Assembly: GCF_030812595.1 (NCBI RefSeq)
Contig: NZ_JAUSSZ010000015.1
Coordinates: forward strand, 33,997-97,996
Direction of reading: 5' to 3'
Origin: Arthrobacter bambusae
GTDB lineage: Bacteria; Actinomycetota; Actinomycetes; Actinomycetales; Micrococcaceae
DNA length: 64,000 bases
Below the pieces are notes generated by a model. That model saw only the letters and a program-made list of their open reading frames with translations, did no database searches and was not told the DNA's origin. Of this stretch, positions 41,495 through 51,257 are shown piece after piece (within the stretch, counting starts at the first letter, position 1; each line of letters starts with the position of its first letter). Both the position numbers and the translations under genes were made by a program.

Positions 41495-43912
41495 GTGAAA
41501 AACCAAGTACTGTCCACCCCTGATGTGGCGGTTCCCGTCGCAGACCAGGTCGAAGACCTCATCTCGCGCATGACCCTGGAGCAAAAGGTCGCCCAGCTCC
41601 AGTGCACCATCCCCATCACAGGCCACCTCGACACAGGCTTGGCCAAGTTCCCCAACGGTCTGGGCGCTTCGGGAAGCATCAGCACCGGGGTATCCATCGA
41701 GGCCGACGCCGACCACTACGACCAGGTCCAGGACGCCGTGATGGCCAAAACCGACCTGTCCGTGCCGCCGTTGCTCCATGGCGAGGCTGTCTCAGGCTGG
41801 ACGGGACTTGGAGGGACAGTATTTCCCTCGGCGATCGGGCTGGGGGCCACGTGGCAACCGGACACGGTCGAAGGCATGACCGACATCGTCCGTGAGCAGA
41901 TGCTCTCCGTTGGGGTGCGCCAGGCACTGTCCCCCATCATGGACGTCGCCCGGGATCCCCGCTGGGGCCGCGTAGGCGAGACCTACGGCGAGGACCCCAC
42001 GTTGTGCGCTGCCATGAGCGTTGCCTTCGTGAAGGGCCTGCAGGGGCAGAACCTTGCCGACGGCGTGGCCGCCACCGGAAAGCACTTCCTCGGCTTCGGC
42101 CTCGGGGAAGGCGGTCTGAACATGACATCCAACCCGATTTCCCCGCGCGAGCTACGCGAGGTCTACGCCAAGCCGTTTCAGGCTGCCATCACCGAGGCCA
42201 ACCTCGCTGGCATCATGAATTCCTACGGCACCATCGATGGTGAACTCATTATCGCCTCAAAGCACATCCTCGATGATCTGCTGCGCGAAGAAATGGGCTT
42301 CGAAGGCCTGGTCGTTTCCGACTACATGTCCATCAACCTCGCCGTCGACCTGAACGTCGGAGCAGACCCCACCGACGGTGGCATTAAGGCACTCAAAGCC
42401 GGGCTCGATGTTGAATTGCCCACGCCCTACGGCTTCACTGACGGCTTGGTCGAGGCAGTCAGGCGCGGAGAGCTCGAAGAGCGTTTCATCGACCGCGCGG
42501 TACGCCGCATGCTGACCCTTAAAGCTAAGCTCGGCCTCCTTGAAGACAACGCAGCACGCAAAGAAATGATCGCAGCCGCCTACGAGCCGGAATCCACCAA
42601 GGCACACAGCCTGAAGGCGGCGCGCGAATCGATCGTTCTGCTGAAAAATGAAGGGCTTCTTCCGCTAAGCAAGGCTACGAAGAAGATCGCCGTCATCGGC
42701 CCCCACGCCAACTCTTTGCGGCTGTTCTTCGGCTGCTACACCTACCCGGCTTCAATCGATCTGGCAATGAGCGGGACCATGTCGGAAATGGCGGGAATGC
42801 TCGACCTTCCTGAATTGACCGCCTCATATGAACAGCCCCCGCTGGCGCCGCTCTTTGAGGGCAGCGACGTCCGCTCGGAGCCCGCAGCGGTCGAGCAGGC
42901 GCTTCAAGGTGCGCTGGGGCACAAAACCCCGACCATCGTTGCCTCCATCCAAGACAAGTGCCCCGAAGCCGAAGTCGTGTACGAAAAGGGCTGCGACATT
43001 GCCGGCACCAACCGCACGGGTTTCGATGCTGCTGTTGCCGCCGCCAAGGACGCGGACGTTGTCATTCTGACCCTCGGCGGTAAGTACGGCTGGGGCAGTT
43101 CCTGCACCTCCGGGGAAGGCATCGACACGGCCAACGTCGGCCTTCCCGGGATCCAGGAAGAACTTGCCCAGCGCATCTTCGAGACCGGCACACCCGCTGT
43201 CATGGTGCACATGGACGCCAAGCCGCTCTCCAGCGTCTACGTCGCCGAACACTTCCCGGCCATCATCGAAAACTGGTTCCCGGGTGAAACCGGAGGCCAG
43301 GCACTGGCTGACGTACTTTTCGGCGACTACAACCCTGCGGGACGTCTGCCGATGACGGCGGTCAGGGACGCCGGCCAGATCCCCCTTTATGCAGCCCACC
43401 GCCGCAGCAACAGCTTCAGCAGCGCCGGGACCATGATCATGAACCGGTACGTGGACGGTTCCAAGGTCCCCCTGTTCCACTTCGGGGAGGGAAAGAGCTA
43501 CACCACCTTTGAGTACTCCAACCTCAACCTGACCCCGACGGTTACAGCCGACGGCGCGGTGCAGCTGTCCTGCGATATCACCAACACCGGGCAGCAGGAC
43601 GGCGAAGAGGTCGTCCAGGTGTACGTCCGTGACGAGCTGTCCAGCATGGTCCGTCCGGTGCAGGAACTGGCAGGCTTCAACCGGGTGTTCGTCAAAGCCG
43701 GGGAAACAAAAACCGTTCACTTTTCGATGCGGGCTGACCAGTTCGCCTTCCTTGACGTCGACATGCGCTGGGTTGTTGAAGCCGGCCAGATGACCGTCAA
43801 CGTCGGGGCTTCCTCAGCTGATATCCGCTTGACGGGATCGTTCGACATCGAGAACTCCGCCGTCATTGATGGAAAAAACCGCGGCTTCTACGCCACAACC
43901 ACCGTCTCCTGA
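41495..43912 (+). CDS. Glycoside hydrolase family 3 (beta-glucosidase/beta-xylosidase-like)
   Basis: An 805-aa cytoplasmic GH3 enzyme from GTG 41495, which has GGAG five bases upstream; no signal peptide. Domains: (beta/alpha)8 barrel to ~320 with DPRWGRVGETYGEDP and GKHFLGFGLGEGG, nucleophile Asp276 in VVSDYMS; then the alpha/beta sandwich (IVLLKNEGLLPLSK) and a C-terminal fibronectin III-like domain (VQVYVRDELSSMVRPVQELA). It hydrolyses terminal beta-linked glucose or xylose from oligosaccharides or glycosides. With xylA/xylB downstream in the island a xyloside substrate is attractive, but specificity is not readable. Confidence 0.92.
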   Translation: MKNQVLSTPDVAVPVADQVEDLISRMTLEQKVAQLQCTIPITGHLDTGLAKFPNGLGASGSISTGVSIEADADHYDQVQDAVMAKTDLSVPPLLHGEAVSGWTGLGGTVFPSAIGLGATWQPDTVEGMTDIVREQMLSVGVRQALSPIMDVARDPRWGRVGETYGEDPTLCAAMSVAFVKGLQGQNLADGVAATGKHFLGFGLGEGGLNMTSNPISPRELREVYAKPFQAAITEANLAGIMNSYGTIDGELIIASKHILDDLLREEMGFEGLVVSDYMSINLAVDLNVGADPTDGGIKALKAGLDVELPTPYGFTDGLVEAVRRGELEERFIDRAVRRMLTLKAKLGLLEDNAARKEMIAAAYEPESTKAHSLKAARESIVLLKNEGLLPLSKATKKIAVIGPHANSLRLFFGCYTYPASIDLAMSGTMSEMAGMLDLPELTASYEQPPLAPLFEGSDVRSEPAAVEQALQGALGHKTPTIVASIQDKCPEAEVVYEKGCDIAGTNRTGFDAAVAAAKDADVVILTLGGKYGWGSSCTSGEGIDTANVGLPGIQEELAQRIFETGTPAVMVHMDAKPLSSVYVAEHFPAIIENWFPGETGGQALADVLFGDYNPAGRLPMTAVRDAGQIPLYAAHRRSNSFSSAGTMIMNRYVDGSKVPLFHFGEGKSYTTFEYSNLNLTPTVTADGAVQLSCDITNTGQQDGEEVVQVYVRDELSSMVRPVQELAGFNRVFVKAGETKTVHFSMRADQFAFLDVDMRWVVEAGQMTVNVGASSADIRLTGSFDIENSAVIDGKNRGFYATTTVS

Positions 43913-43921
43913 CTCCACACT

Positions 43922-43961
43922 GTGCGGGACACGCCGGGCAGGACGCCCGCGTGTCCCGCAC
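43922..43961. other. Strong hairpin between the two GH3 genes
   Basis: GTGCGGGACACGC (43922-43934) and GCGTGTCCCGCAC (43949-43961) are perfect 13-base arms. It follows the first GH3 stop, so it can reduce readthrough or protect the upstream message and lower expression of the downstream genes. Confidence 0.7.
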
Positions 43962-44015
43962 TCGTCCGCCCGCCACCACAAGACCGGGGGCAGATAAGAA
44001 ACCCAAGGACTAAAC

Positions 44016-46181
44016 ATGCCAACAACAGCAACCCAAACGGAAACATTCAATGAGGCCGTCGCACGCATCCGCAACGGCGGCCACCTGTCGGAAGAGGCTG
44101 ACCAGCTTCTGGGACAACTGACGCAGGACGAGAAACTATGGCTCCTCGACGGCGACGCCGAGTTCTGGTCCGGCATGGCAGAGATGAGCGCGGGATATAA
44201 CCGCAGGCCCATTGTCATGGGCGAAATCGCCCGGCTCGGAATCCCCGGGCTGCGGTTCAGCGATGGCCCCCGCGGCGTCGTGATGGGCGAGTCCACCGCT
44301 TTTCCCGTTTCCATGGCCCGCGGAGCGACCTGGGACCCGGAGCTGGAGGAGGAAATCGGCACCGCCATCGGCCGGGAAATGCGCGCACAGGGCGCCAACT
44401 TCTTCGGCGGGGTTTGCATCAACCTTCCCCGCCACCCAGCCTGGGGCCGGGCGCAGGAAACCTATGGTGAAGACCCTTACCTGTTGGGTGAATTCGGCGC
44501 CGCCCTCGTCCGGGGTATCCACCCGAACGCGATGGCCATTGCCAAGCACTATGCCCTGAACTCGATGGAGAACGCCCGCTTCAAGGTCGATGTCAAGGCC
44601 GATGACGCGACACTGCACGAGGTCTTCCTTCCGCACTTCCGCCGGGTCGTCGAAGAAGGCGTCGACGGCATCATGACCTCCTACAACTCCGTGAACGGCG
44701 AATGGGCCGGCCAAAACGAAACCCTCATGGAGGACATCCTCCGGCGCCAGTGGGGCTTCGAAGGCGTGACCCTGTCCGACTTCGTCTTCGGGCTCCGCGA
44801 CGCCGCACTGTCGCTGCAGGCCGGCCTGGACGTCGAGGCGCCCATGCGTCAACAACGCGCCCACCGGCTGCCCGCAGACCTGGAATCCGGCCGCGTCACC
44901 TGGGACCAGGTGGACCGGGCAGCGCGACGCATCCTCCGTACCCAGCTCGCCCATTACGCGGCCAGGAACACCGAGGAACCTGGCCTCGACGTCATCCTCA
45001 GCGAGGAACACCGCGCCCTGGCCCGAAAAGTCGCCGCCACATCGATGGTGCTACTAAAGAACGAGCCCGTCGACGGAACACCCCTGCTGCCCCTGAAGGC
45101 AGACGAGATTGCGTCCGTGGCCCTGATCGGGCGGCTCACCAACCTGCCCAACACCGGGGACCAAGGATCCTCAAACGTCCGCTCGCCCGAGGTTGTGACT
45201 GCCCTGGACGGCATCAGAACTGCGCTCCCGGCAGCCAGCATCCTATCCGTTCTGGACGATGATGCCGACGCAGCCGCAGCAGCTGCAGCCCAAGCTGATA
45301 TCGCCGTCGTTGTCGTCGGCTACACGGCTCAGGACGAAGGCGAGTTCATCGGTTCGGAAGGCATGTCTGACCCCGCCATCCTCGCCGTGTTCCCCCCCCT
45401 GCCCGAGGGTGTAGATCCGTCAGACCTGTCAGGAGCAGCCGGGGCCATGGGCACCGCCGAGGGCGGCGACCGCGCAAGCCTTCGGCTTCGCCCCATCGAC
45501 GAGGCCATCATCAAGGCGACGGCACAGGCTAATCCGCGCACCATCGTCGTCGTCGTCACTGCCGGCGCTGTCATCACCGAGGCCTGGCGCTCACAGGTAC
45601 CCACCCTGCTGATCGGCTGGTACAGCGGCGTGGAGGGAGGACACGCCCTTGCCGACGTACTGACCGGCACAGTGGATGCCAGCGGCCGCCTGCCTTACTC
45701 GATCCCCACCACAGAGGAGCACCTGCCGTACTTCGACCGTGATGCCAGCAGCATCACGTATGACCGCTGGTTCGGCCAGCGGCTGCTGGACCGCGACGGG
45801 CACCCCGCCGCTTTCCCCCTCGGCTACGGACTCTCCTACACAAGCTTCGAGACCACTGAACTGTCCGTGACTGGTGTATCCGGGGAGTCTTTGGCAGCCT
45901 CCGTCCGCGTTACCAACACCGGCAGCCGCGCCGGCCGTCATGTCGTCCAGCTCTACGCCACGACCAAGGCGGAAGATTTCCCCACAAGGGTTCTGATCGG
46001 TTTCACGCCCGTCCACCTGGAACCAGGCCAAACCGCCACCGTCACGCTGGAAGGTTCCCTGCGCCCCCTGCAGCGCTGGGCAGACGGGGGTTTCTCCTGG
46101 GCCGCTGCCGAAGCGACCCTGGAAGCCGGCGCCTTCTCCGGCGACCCGAACGCTTCGACTGCTGCACTTCACCTGCCCTGA
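44016..46181 (+). CDS. Glycoside hydrolase family 3, second enzyme
   Basis: A 721-aa GH3 protein with barrel motifs IPGLRFSDGPRGVVM, AQETYGEDPYLLGEFG and MAIAKHYALNSMENARF, and nucleophile Asp255 in GVTLSDFVFGL. The N-terminal order (SDGPRG before GEDP) is that of the BglX/bgls-type beta-glucosidases. An alpha/beta sandwich and FnIII-like C-terminus follow. No signal peptide is seen. It is distinct from the first GH3 (different signature residues) and may split a different bond of the same substrate. Confidence 0.92.
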   Translation: MPTTATQTETFNEAVARIRNGGHLSEEADQLLGQLTQDEKLWLLDGDAEFWSGMAEMSAGYNRRPIVMGEIARLGIPGLRFSDGPRGVVMGESTAFPVSMARGATWDPELEEEIGTAIGREMRAQGANFFGGVCINLPRHPAWGRAQETYGEDPYLLGEFGAALVRGIHPNAMAIAKHYALNSMENARFKVDVKADDATLHEVFLPHFRRVVEEGVDGIMTSYNSVNGEWAGQNETLMEDILRRQWGFEGVTLSDFVFGLRDAALSLQAGLDVEAPMRQQRAHRLPADLESGRVTWDQVDRAARRILRTQLAHYAARNTEEPGLDVILSEEHRALARKVAATSMVLLKNEPVDGTPLLPLKADEIASVALIGRLTNLPNTGDQGSSNVRSPEVVTALDGIRTALPAASILSVLDDDADAAAAAAAQADIAVVVVGYTAQDEGEFIGSEGMSDPAILAVFPPLPEGVDPSDLSGAAGAMGTAEGGDRASLRLRPIDEAIIKATAQANPRTIVVVVTAGAVITEAWRSQVPTLLIGWYSGVEGGHALADVLTGTVDASGRLPYSIPTTEEHLPYFDRDASSITYDRWFGQRLLDRDGHPAAFPLGYGLSYTSFETTELSVTGVSGESLAASVRVTNTGSRAGRHVVQLYATTKAEDFPTRVLIGFTPVHLEPGQTATVTLEGSLRPLQRWADGGFSWAAAEATLEAGAFSGDPNASTAALHLP

Positions 46182-46229
46182 CCAACCCGTCAACGACCGA
46201 CGGAACAACGACACGCAAGGAAAACAACG

Positions 46230-48644
46230 ATGCAGAAAACATCCTTTAATCACGGCTGGGGTGTCCGCCGCCAAACCAGCCCTTTCCTCGAGATCATGGG
46301 CCAGGCACAGGCGCCGGTTCCTGTCACGCTGCCCCACGACTGGCTGATTTCCCAGCCCCGCTCCGCCGACAACCAGCCGGGGGGCCTCACCGGATACTAC
46401 GGCGAAGACGTCATCGAATACGTCAAGACCTTCCACGCGCCGGAGGGCTACCGGGAAGGGCGGGTCGAGATCCAGTTCGACGGCGTCTACCGTGGGGCGA
46501 TGATTTTCGTCAACGACGCCTTCGTCGGCCAGCGTCCGTACGGATACATCCCCTTCTCGGTCCGGATCGACCCCTACCTGCACGACGGCGACAACGAAAT
46601 CCGGGTGGAGTGCCGCAACCACTTCGACGCCCGCTGGTACTCCGGCCTGGGAATTTACCGGGACACCCACCTGCTTGTCGGCCCGCCCCTCCACGTGGCA
46701 CGGAACGGCGTCAAAATCCGCACCATCAGCGCCGACGCAGAAACAGCGGTCGTCGGGGTCATCACCGAGCTCCAAAACGACTCCAAAGAACTGCACACCG
46801 TCAAGGTCGTCACCGAACTCGTGGACAAGACCGGCACGATCGTTGCGGCCGAATCGGCTTCCCTTGCGGTACGCCCGCTGGAGTCCGCGCGGCTGCGCCA
46901 GCAGTTCACCGTAGATGCCCCTCAGCGCTGGAGCGTCGACTCCCCGTCGCTGTACACCTGCCGGACCCGTTTGGAACCCAGCAACAGCGCTGGCGAAACC
47001 GTTGAAACCAGCTTCGGTATCAGAACGCTGGAGTGGGACGTGCGGCACGGCATGCGAATCAACGGTGAAACAGTGAAATTGCGCGGCGGCTGCATCCACC
47101 ACGACAATGGCTTGATTGGCGCTGCCACCATCGCCCGCGCGGAAGAACGCCGCGTTGAACTCCTCAAAGAGGCGGGCTACAACGCCATCCGCTCCGCCCA
47201 CAACCCCATCAGCGCTGCGATGCTCGATGCCTGCGACAGGCTTGGCATGCTGGTCCTCGACGAGTTCACCGACGGCTGGACCTCCTCCGGACTCGGTTTC
47301 GGCTACGGCGTAGACATGAATGAATGGTGGCGCCGCGACCTCACAGAAATGCTGGAGCGGGACTACAACCACCCAAGCGTCATCATGTATTCCATCGGCA
47401 ACGAGGTCTCCGATACCGGCAACACCTGGGGCGCCATCCACGGTCGGGACATGGTCGACTTCATCAAGACCCTCGATGACACCCGCCCCGTCACCAACGC
47501 CATCAACCCCATGATGACCGTCCTCCACGACCTCAAAGCCCAGGTTGGCCAGCAGGCCGACGATGCCGGCGGAGTCAACTCCTTCATGCGCGACTTCGGA
47601 GAACTGACAAAAGACCTGGTCGCATCCGACCTCGCCACAGAGCGGCTTGAAGAAGCGATGTCCCAGGTGGACATCCCCGGCTACAACTACGCCTACGGCA
47701 GGTACGAGCTGGACATGAAACAGCACCCTCAGCGGCTGCTGGTCGGCACGGAAGGCCTGCCCAACAAACTCGATGAAGTATGGGACTACGTCAAACGCCA
47801 CCCGCAGGTCATCGGAGAGTTCAGCTGGACTGCCTGGGAATACATCGGCGAAGCCGGCCTCGGGGCGGACAAGCCCGCCGAAGAAGCCTTCTTCGGGAAC
47901 TACCCCTGGCGCCTGTCCATGACCGCCGACCACGGCGTCACCGGCCAGCGCCGTACGCTCTCCTACTGGCGTGAAGTGGTCTGGGGGTTGCGGACCACCC
48001 CGTACATCGCAGTCCACCGCCCCGACATCACCGACAAGGAAAGCCTCAAAGCCTCCCTCTACACCTGGAGTGACAGCGTCAGCAGCTGGACCTGGGGAGG
48101 CTACGAAGGCACCCCGATGACCATCGAGGTGTACTCCGACGCCGAGGAAATCGAACTGCTCCTCAACGGTCAGACCGTTGGCCGCGCCCCGGCCGGGGAG
48201 ACAAACCGGTTCATGGCAGTTTTCGAGGTGGACTACCAGCCCGGTGAGCTCGTCGCTGTCGCCTACCGCAACGGTCAGGAGACAGCCCGCGAAGTTCTGC
48301 GGTCCGCTGCGGCCACTACCGGGCTGACAGCAACCCCGGACCGGACCGAAATCCGCGCCGACGACAACGACCTCGCTTTCGTGACCATCAGTATTGCCGA
48401 CAATGCCGGCATCATTGATGTTCTGAACAATACGGCAGTGACAGTGACAGTCAGCGGCAACGGCGTCCTCCAGGGTCTTGGCAGTGCCGATCCAAAATCA
48501 GAAGACGACTACGCGTCATCGGTCTGCACAACCTTCCTCGGTCAGGCGCTTGCCGTCATCCGCCCGACCGGTCCCGGAGAGATCAAGGTCAGCATCGAGT
48601 CTGAAAAATTCGCGACGGTGGAAACAGTCATCAAGGCCATCTAA
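46230..48644 (+). CDS. Glycoside hydrolase family 2 (beta-galactosidase-like)
   Basis: An 804-aa GH2 enzyme: sugar-binding domain (VTLPHDWLISQPR, GVYRGAMIFVNDAFVGQRPY), immunoglobulin-like domain, then the barrel with RGGCIHHDNGLIGAA, SAHNPISAAMLDACDRLGML, acid/base Glu392 in IGNEVSDTG and probable nucleophile Glu508 in LVGTEGLP. A C-terminal beta domain (DUF4982-like) follows. The family acts on beta-galactosides, glucuronides or mannosides. It ends the GH3-GH3-GH2 operon and is followed by a strong hairpin at 48792. Confidence 0.92.
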   Translation: MQKTSFNHGWGVRRQTSPFLEIMGQAQAPVPVTLPHDWLISQPRSADNQPGGLTGYYGEDVIEYVKTFHAPEGYREGRVEIQFDGVYRGAMIFVNDAFVGQRPYGYIPFSVRIDPYLHDGDNEIRVECRNHFDARWYSGLGIYRDTHLLVGPPLHVARNGVKIRTISADAETAVVGVITELQNDSKELHTVKVVTELVDKTGTIVAAESASLAVRPLESARLRQQFTVDAPQRWSVDSPSLYTCRTRLEPSNSAGETVETSFGIRTLEWDVRHGMRINGETVKLRGGCIHHDNGLIGAATIARAEERRVELLKEAGYNAIRSAHNPISAAMLDACDRLGMLVLDEFTDGWTSSGLGFGYGVDMNEWWRRDLTEMLERDYNHPSVIMYSIGNEVSDTGNTWGAIHGRDMVDFIKTLDDTRPVTNAINPMMTVLHDLKAQVGQQADDAGGVNSFMRDFGELTKDLVASDLATERLEEAMSQVDIPGYNYAYGRYELDMKQHPQRLLVGTEGLPNKLDEVWDYVKRHPQVIGEFSWTAWEYIGEAGLGADKPAEEAFFGNYPWRLSMTADHGVTGQRRTLSYWREVVWGLRTTPYIAVHRPDITDKESLKASLYTWSDSVSSWTWGGYEGTPMTIEVYSDAEEIELLLNGQTVGRAPAGETNRFMAVFEVDYQPGELVAVAYRNGQETAREVLRSAAATTGLTATPDRTEIRADDNDLAFVTISIADNAGIIDVLNNTAVTVTVSGNGVLQGLGSADPKSEDDYASSVCTTFLGQALAVIRPTGPGEIKVSIESEKFATVETVIKAI

Positions 48645-48791
48645 GCTGCAGCGGGCGGCATTGCCTGGGCCAGGGAAACAGGACCAGGCAGCGCCGCTAG
48701 CGTTGACGCACGGGAAGATCCGGGACCTTATGCCCTGGACTCCGCCACCCGCCTGCCAGGACCAGGGGTTCTGACCCAAAGCCTCAAACAA

Positions 48792-48831
48792 AAGGGCCTG
48801 GGATCCGGTACAGCCGGATCCCAGGCCCCTT
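48792..48831. terminator. Bidirectional hairpin between GH2 and SDR genes
   Basis: AAGGGCCTGGGATCCGG and CCGGATCCCAGGCCCCTT pair over 17 bases around a five-base loop, with one bulged base. The hairpin lies between converging genes (48644 and 48870). Confidence 0.8.
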
Positions 48832-48869
48832 GCACAATCAATATCTTCCTATTGGCTGCAGGGTTCTCC

Positions 48870-49700
48870 TCAGGCGCCGGCGGCTACAAGCTGGTCGTGC
48901 GTTTGGGGGTGGTGGCTCAAAAGCCCGCCATCGACAGAAATGATCTGGCCGGTGATGTAGGCAGCGGCGGGGGAGGCAAGGAATGTGACAACCTCGGCCA
49001 AGTGCTCCGGTGTGCCCAGATACGGGGTCAGGGTATGCCGGCCCAGAATCTCGAGTGCGTTGTCGGTAATTCCACCCTTGGCTGATGCGCTCAGTGTAAA
49101 GCCCGGGCACACGGCATTGCATCGGATTCCCTGCCGGCCGTACTGGGTTGCGGTGTAAATGGTGAGTGCATTGATTGCCGCTTTGCAGGCGCCGTAGGCC
49201 ACCCGGGTGATGTCACCGCCAAGGGCGGACACGGAGGAAGTGTTGACAATCGCCCCTCCTCCGTTCTGCAGCATGAGCTTCACGGCGTGCTGGGAGGCAA
49301 GGGCATAACCCCGGACATTGATGTCGAACATTGCATCCCACACGTCGATCTCCAGATCGATAAGGGTGGTGTCTTTCGATAGAACGGCGGCGGCATTGTT
49401 GTGCAGGATATCGACCGTACCGTAGGCAGAAACCGCACGCTCAAACAAAGCCTTGATACTGCCCGGATCACTAAGGTCCAGACGCTGTGCGATCGCTTCG
49501 CCTCCTGCGGCGCCAATCTCTTCCGCCAACGCCTGCGCAGCATCTTCTTCGAGGTCCGCGACAACCACCTTTGCCCCCCTCCCGGCCATCATGCGCGCGG
49601 TGGCTCCACCAATGCCTACCCCAAGCTGCCGCAACGTCGCACCCGTAACGACGGCGACCTTGCCAGCAAGGTCCAAACCGGTGGTTGCTGCTGTATTCAT
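48870..49700 (-). CDS. SDR-family oxidoreductase A of the sugar island
   Basis: A 276-aa classical SDR: cofactor loop VVTGATLRQLGVGIGGA (a longer than usual glycine loop), Asp-containing ADLEED that favours NAD, and catalytic YGACKAA with IVNTSSVSALGG before it. It continues the leftward transcript from the SDR at 49777-50586 (76-base gap). In this setting it is likely a sugar or cyclic polyol dehydrogenase; the substrate is not known. Confidence 0.88.
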   Translation of the reverse strand: MNTAATTGLDLAGKVAVVTGATLRQLGVGIGGATARMMAGRGAKVVVADLEEDAAQALAEEIGAAGGEAIAQRLDLSDPGSIKALFERAVSAYGTVDILHNNAAAVLSKDTTLIDLEIDVWDAMFDINVRGYALASQHAVKLMLQNGGGAIVNTSSVSALGGDITRVAYGACKAAINALTIYTATQYGRQGIRCNAVCPGFTLSASAKGGITDNALEILGRHTLTPYLGTPEHLAEVVTFLASPAAAYITGQIISVDGGLLSHHPQTHDQLVAAGA

Positions 49701-49776
49701 CCAAAGCTCCTTTTAAAGTAGTTATGGACCCGGCCGACCCTTTCAGCGGACCCGCCACCGCCCGTTCGAGCCGTTA

Positions 49777-50586
49777 TCAACCGATCAGTGTCTTGACCCG
49801 GTCAGCGACCATGTCAATGGTCCGGGTTGGGGAAAGACGTCCGAGGCGGTCAACACCGCGGGCGTCGGCACCTATGAGCACACGGAACGATTCGGACGCC
49901 ACTGCGTCGACGATCTGCCGTCCGGCATCCTGGGGTGACGTAGTTTTCGGTGGTTTCCCATTCGGCAGCGTCAGTTTTGAGGTGTCGAGGGTGACTCCTG
50001 AGTTCCCCAGAATGTCCGTTCCGACACCGCCGGGAAAGACAACGGTGACGTTGATGTTGGTATCTCGCAGTTCCGCGTAGAGCGTCTCGGTGAACAACTT
50101 CACGGCAGCCTTACTTGCCCCATAGGCGCCTTGGCCCGGGGAGGGAACAAGTCCTCCCATGCTGGAGACGTCAACAAGACTCGCAGCCGGGCGTTCGAGC
50201 AACGCGGGGAGGAACGCCTTGACCATGTACACGGTGCCCCAGAAGTTGACGGACATGACCCGCTCAATCTCCTCGATCGAGAGTTCCAGGAGGGGAACAA
50301 ACCGGTGGATGATCCCGGCGACGTTGATCAGGCCATCTATCTGGTTGTGCTCCTTGAGAATGTCTTCCGGGAGTGTCTGCACAGCTGCTCGGTCCGTGAT
50401 GTTCAGGGTGTGCATCGACAGTGCGCCGGCGGGTGCGCCGGCACGCGAGGCAGTTTCCGTCAAAGCGGACTGATTGAGATCCACAGCCGCGACGCGCGCT
50501 CCTCGCCGCAGCAGCTCGAGAACGACTTCGCGCCCGATGCCGTTGCCGCCACCGGTAACCGCGAAAACCTTGTTCTTTAGTTCCAT
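49777..50586 (-). CDS. SDR-family oxidoreductase B of the sugar island
   Basis: A 269-aa SDR with VFAVTGGGNGIGREVVLELL, NAD-type VAAVDLNQSA, INVAGI in place of NNAG, and catalytic YGASKAAVKLF. The C-terminal part PPKTTSPQDAGRQIVDAVAS is typical of the family's short-chain acyl or hydroxysteroid-like branch. It is the first gene of the leftward SDR pair; the operator copy at 50794-50813 lies 208 bases upstream. Confidence 0.88.
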   Translation of the reverse strand: MELKNKVFAVTGGGNGIGREVVLELLRRGARVAAVDLNQSALTETASRAGAPAGALSMHTLNITDRAAVQTLPEDILKEHNQIDGLINVAGIIHRFVPLLELSIEEIERVMSVNFWGTVYMVKAFLPALLERPAASLVDVSSMGGLVPSPGQGAYGASKAAVKLFTETLYAELRDTNINVTVVFPGGVGTDILGNSGVTLDTSKLTLPNGKPPKTTSPQDAGRQIVDAVASESFRVLIGADARGVDRLGRLSPTRTIDMVADRVKTLIG

Positions 50587-50793
50587 TGATCAAATCCCCT
50601 TTGAAGATTCCCGGGCATGTCACTTCGACCGGGTGGTCGCTTCTGAGTCGCGTAGCGCCCGGTTTCGAGATCGCTGCCAGGACGATTGTGCTGAGCCTTC
50701 CGCAGCCTAGCCGCTGCCGGTTTGGCTTGAAGTTGCCGAGATCGCGCTTACCTTTTTTGAAGCAGTGGGTGCAGCGCCAGGACGGAACGCGGA

Positions 50794-50814
50794 TATTTCC
50801 CGGGCTGGGGAAAA
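50794..50814. promoter_or_regulatory. Island operator copy 3 (SDR operon)
   Basis: TATTTCCC, then GGGCTG and GGGAAA: arms TTTCCC/GGGAAA with a six-base centre. It is the copy nearest the leftward SDR pair. Confidence 0.55.
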
Positions 50815-50929
50815 TTTAGCCGTGCTGACCGTGCAAGTCAACCCCCGACGCGGTGAACCGACGGGGCGCCGCGGAGCCCACGCCGCCGGGGCTGCTGGGC
50901 CTTGACGAAATCAGGGGGCGGGTCTACTG

Positions 50930-50949
50930 TTTTTCCCGCATGGGAAAAA
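50930..50949. promoter_or_regulatory. Island operator copy 4 (oxidoreductase operon)
   Basis: Perfect TTTTTCCC, four bases (GCAT), GGGAAAAA. It faces the rightward oxidoreductase gene. Confidence 0.65.
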
Positions 50950-51257
50950 CTTGCCGGGCGATTCCTAAGAGAGTAATTACCAACTGGGCATGAGTAACTC
51001 AGAGCGACTGGGATGCGCCTGGAGCCAATGCGCCCTTTGATGGCTCCGCCTCCGTGACCGGGACCGGTGTGGGGAACTGGTTCCCAAGGCGGCGTGACAT
51101 AGCCGCCGGGGTCGGTCGGACACTCTGCGGGTGAACCTCCATCAACGAAGGTCACTCATGTAGGGACCACACGGACGAGGCCGACCCGTGTTGCGGATTG
51201 TCCGGCATTACTGAAGCGCTAACACCTGCCTCTACTCAAACCCCCAAAGGAGCGGAC

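Larger units (their letters stand above)
50587..51257. promoter_or_regulatory. Divergent promoter region with two island operators
   Basis: About 670 bases without a supported gene, between the leftward SDR operon and the rightward oxidoreductase operon. It holds operator copies 3 and 4 and presumably two divergent promoters. Confidence 0.6.

Noticed and set aside
40953..41697. Minus-strand open frames in the leader of the GH3 operon
   Set aside because: They have no ribosome sites, overlap the GH3 start or the operator, and show no recognisable domain.
45591..48017. Minus-strand open frame of over 800 codons
   Set aside because: It is a shadow of the GH3/GH2 genes, which have catalytic motifs in frame on the plus strand; its translation is Val/Gly/Asp-rich with no recognisable domain.
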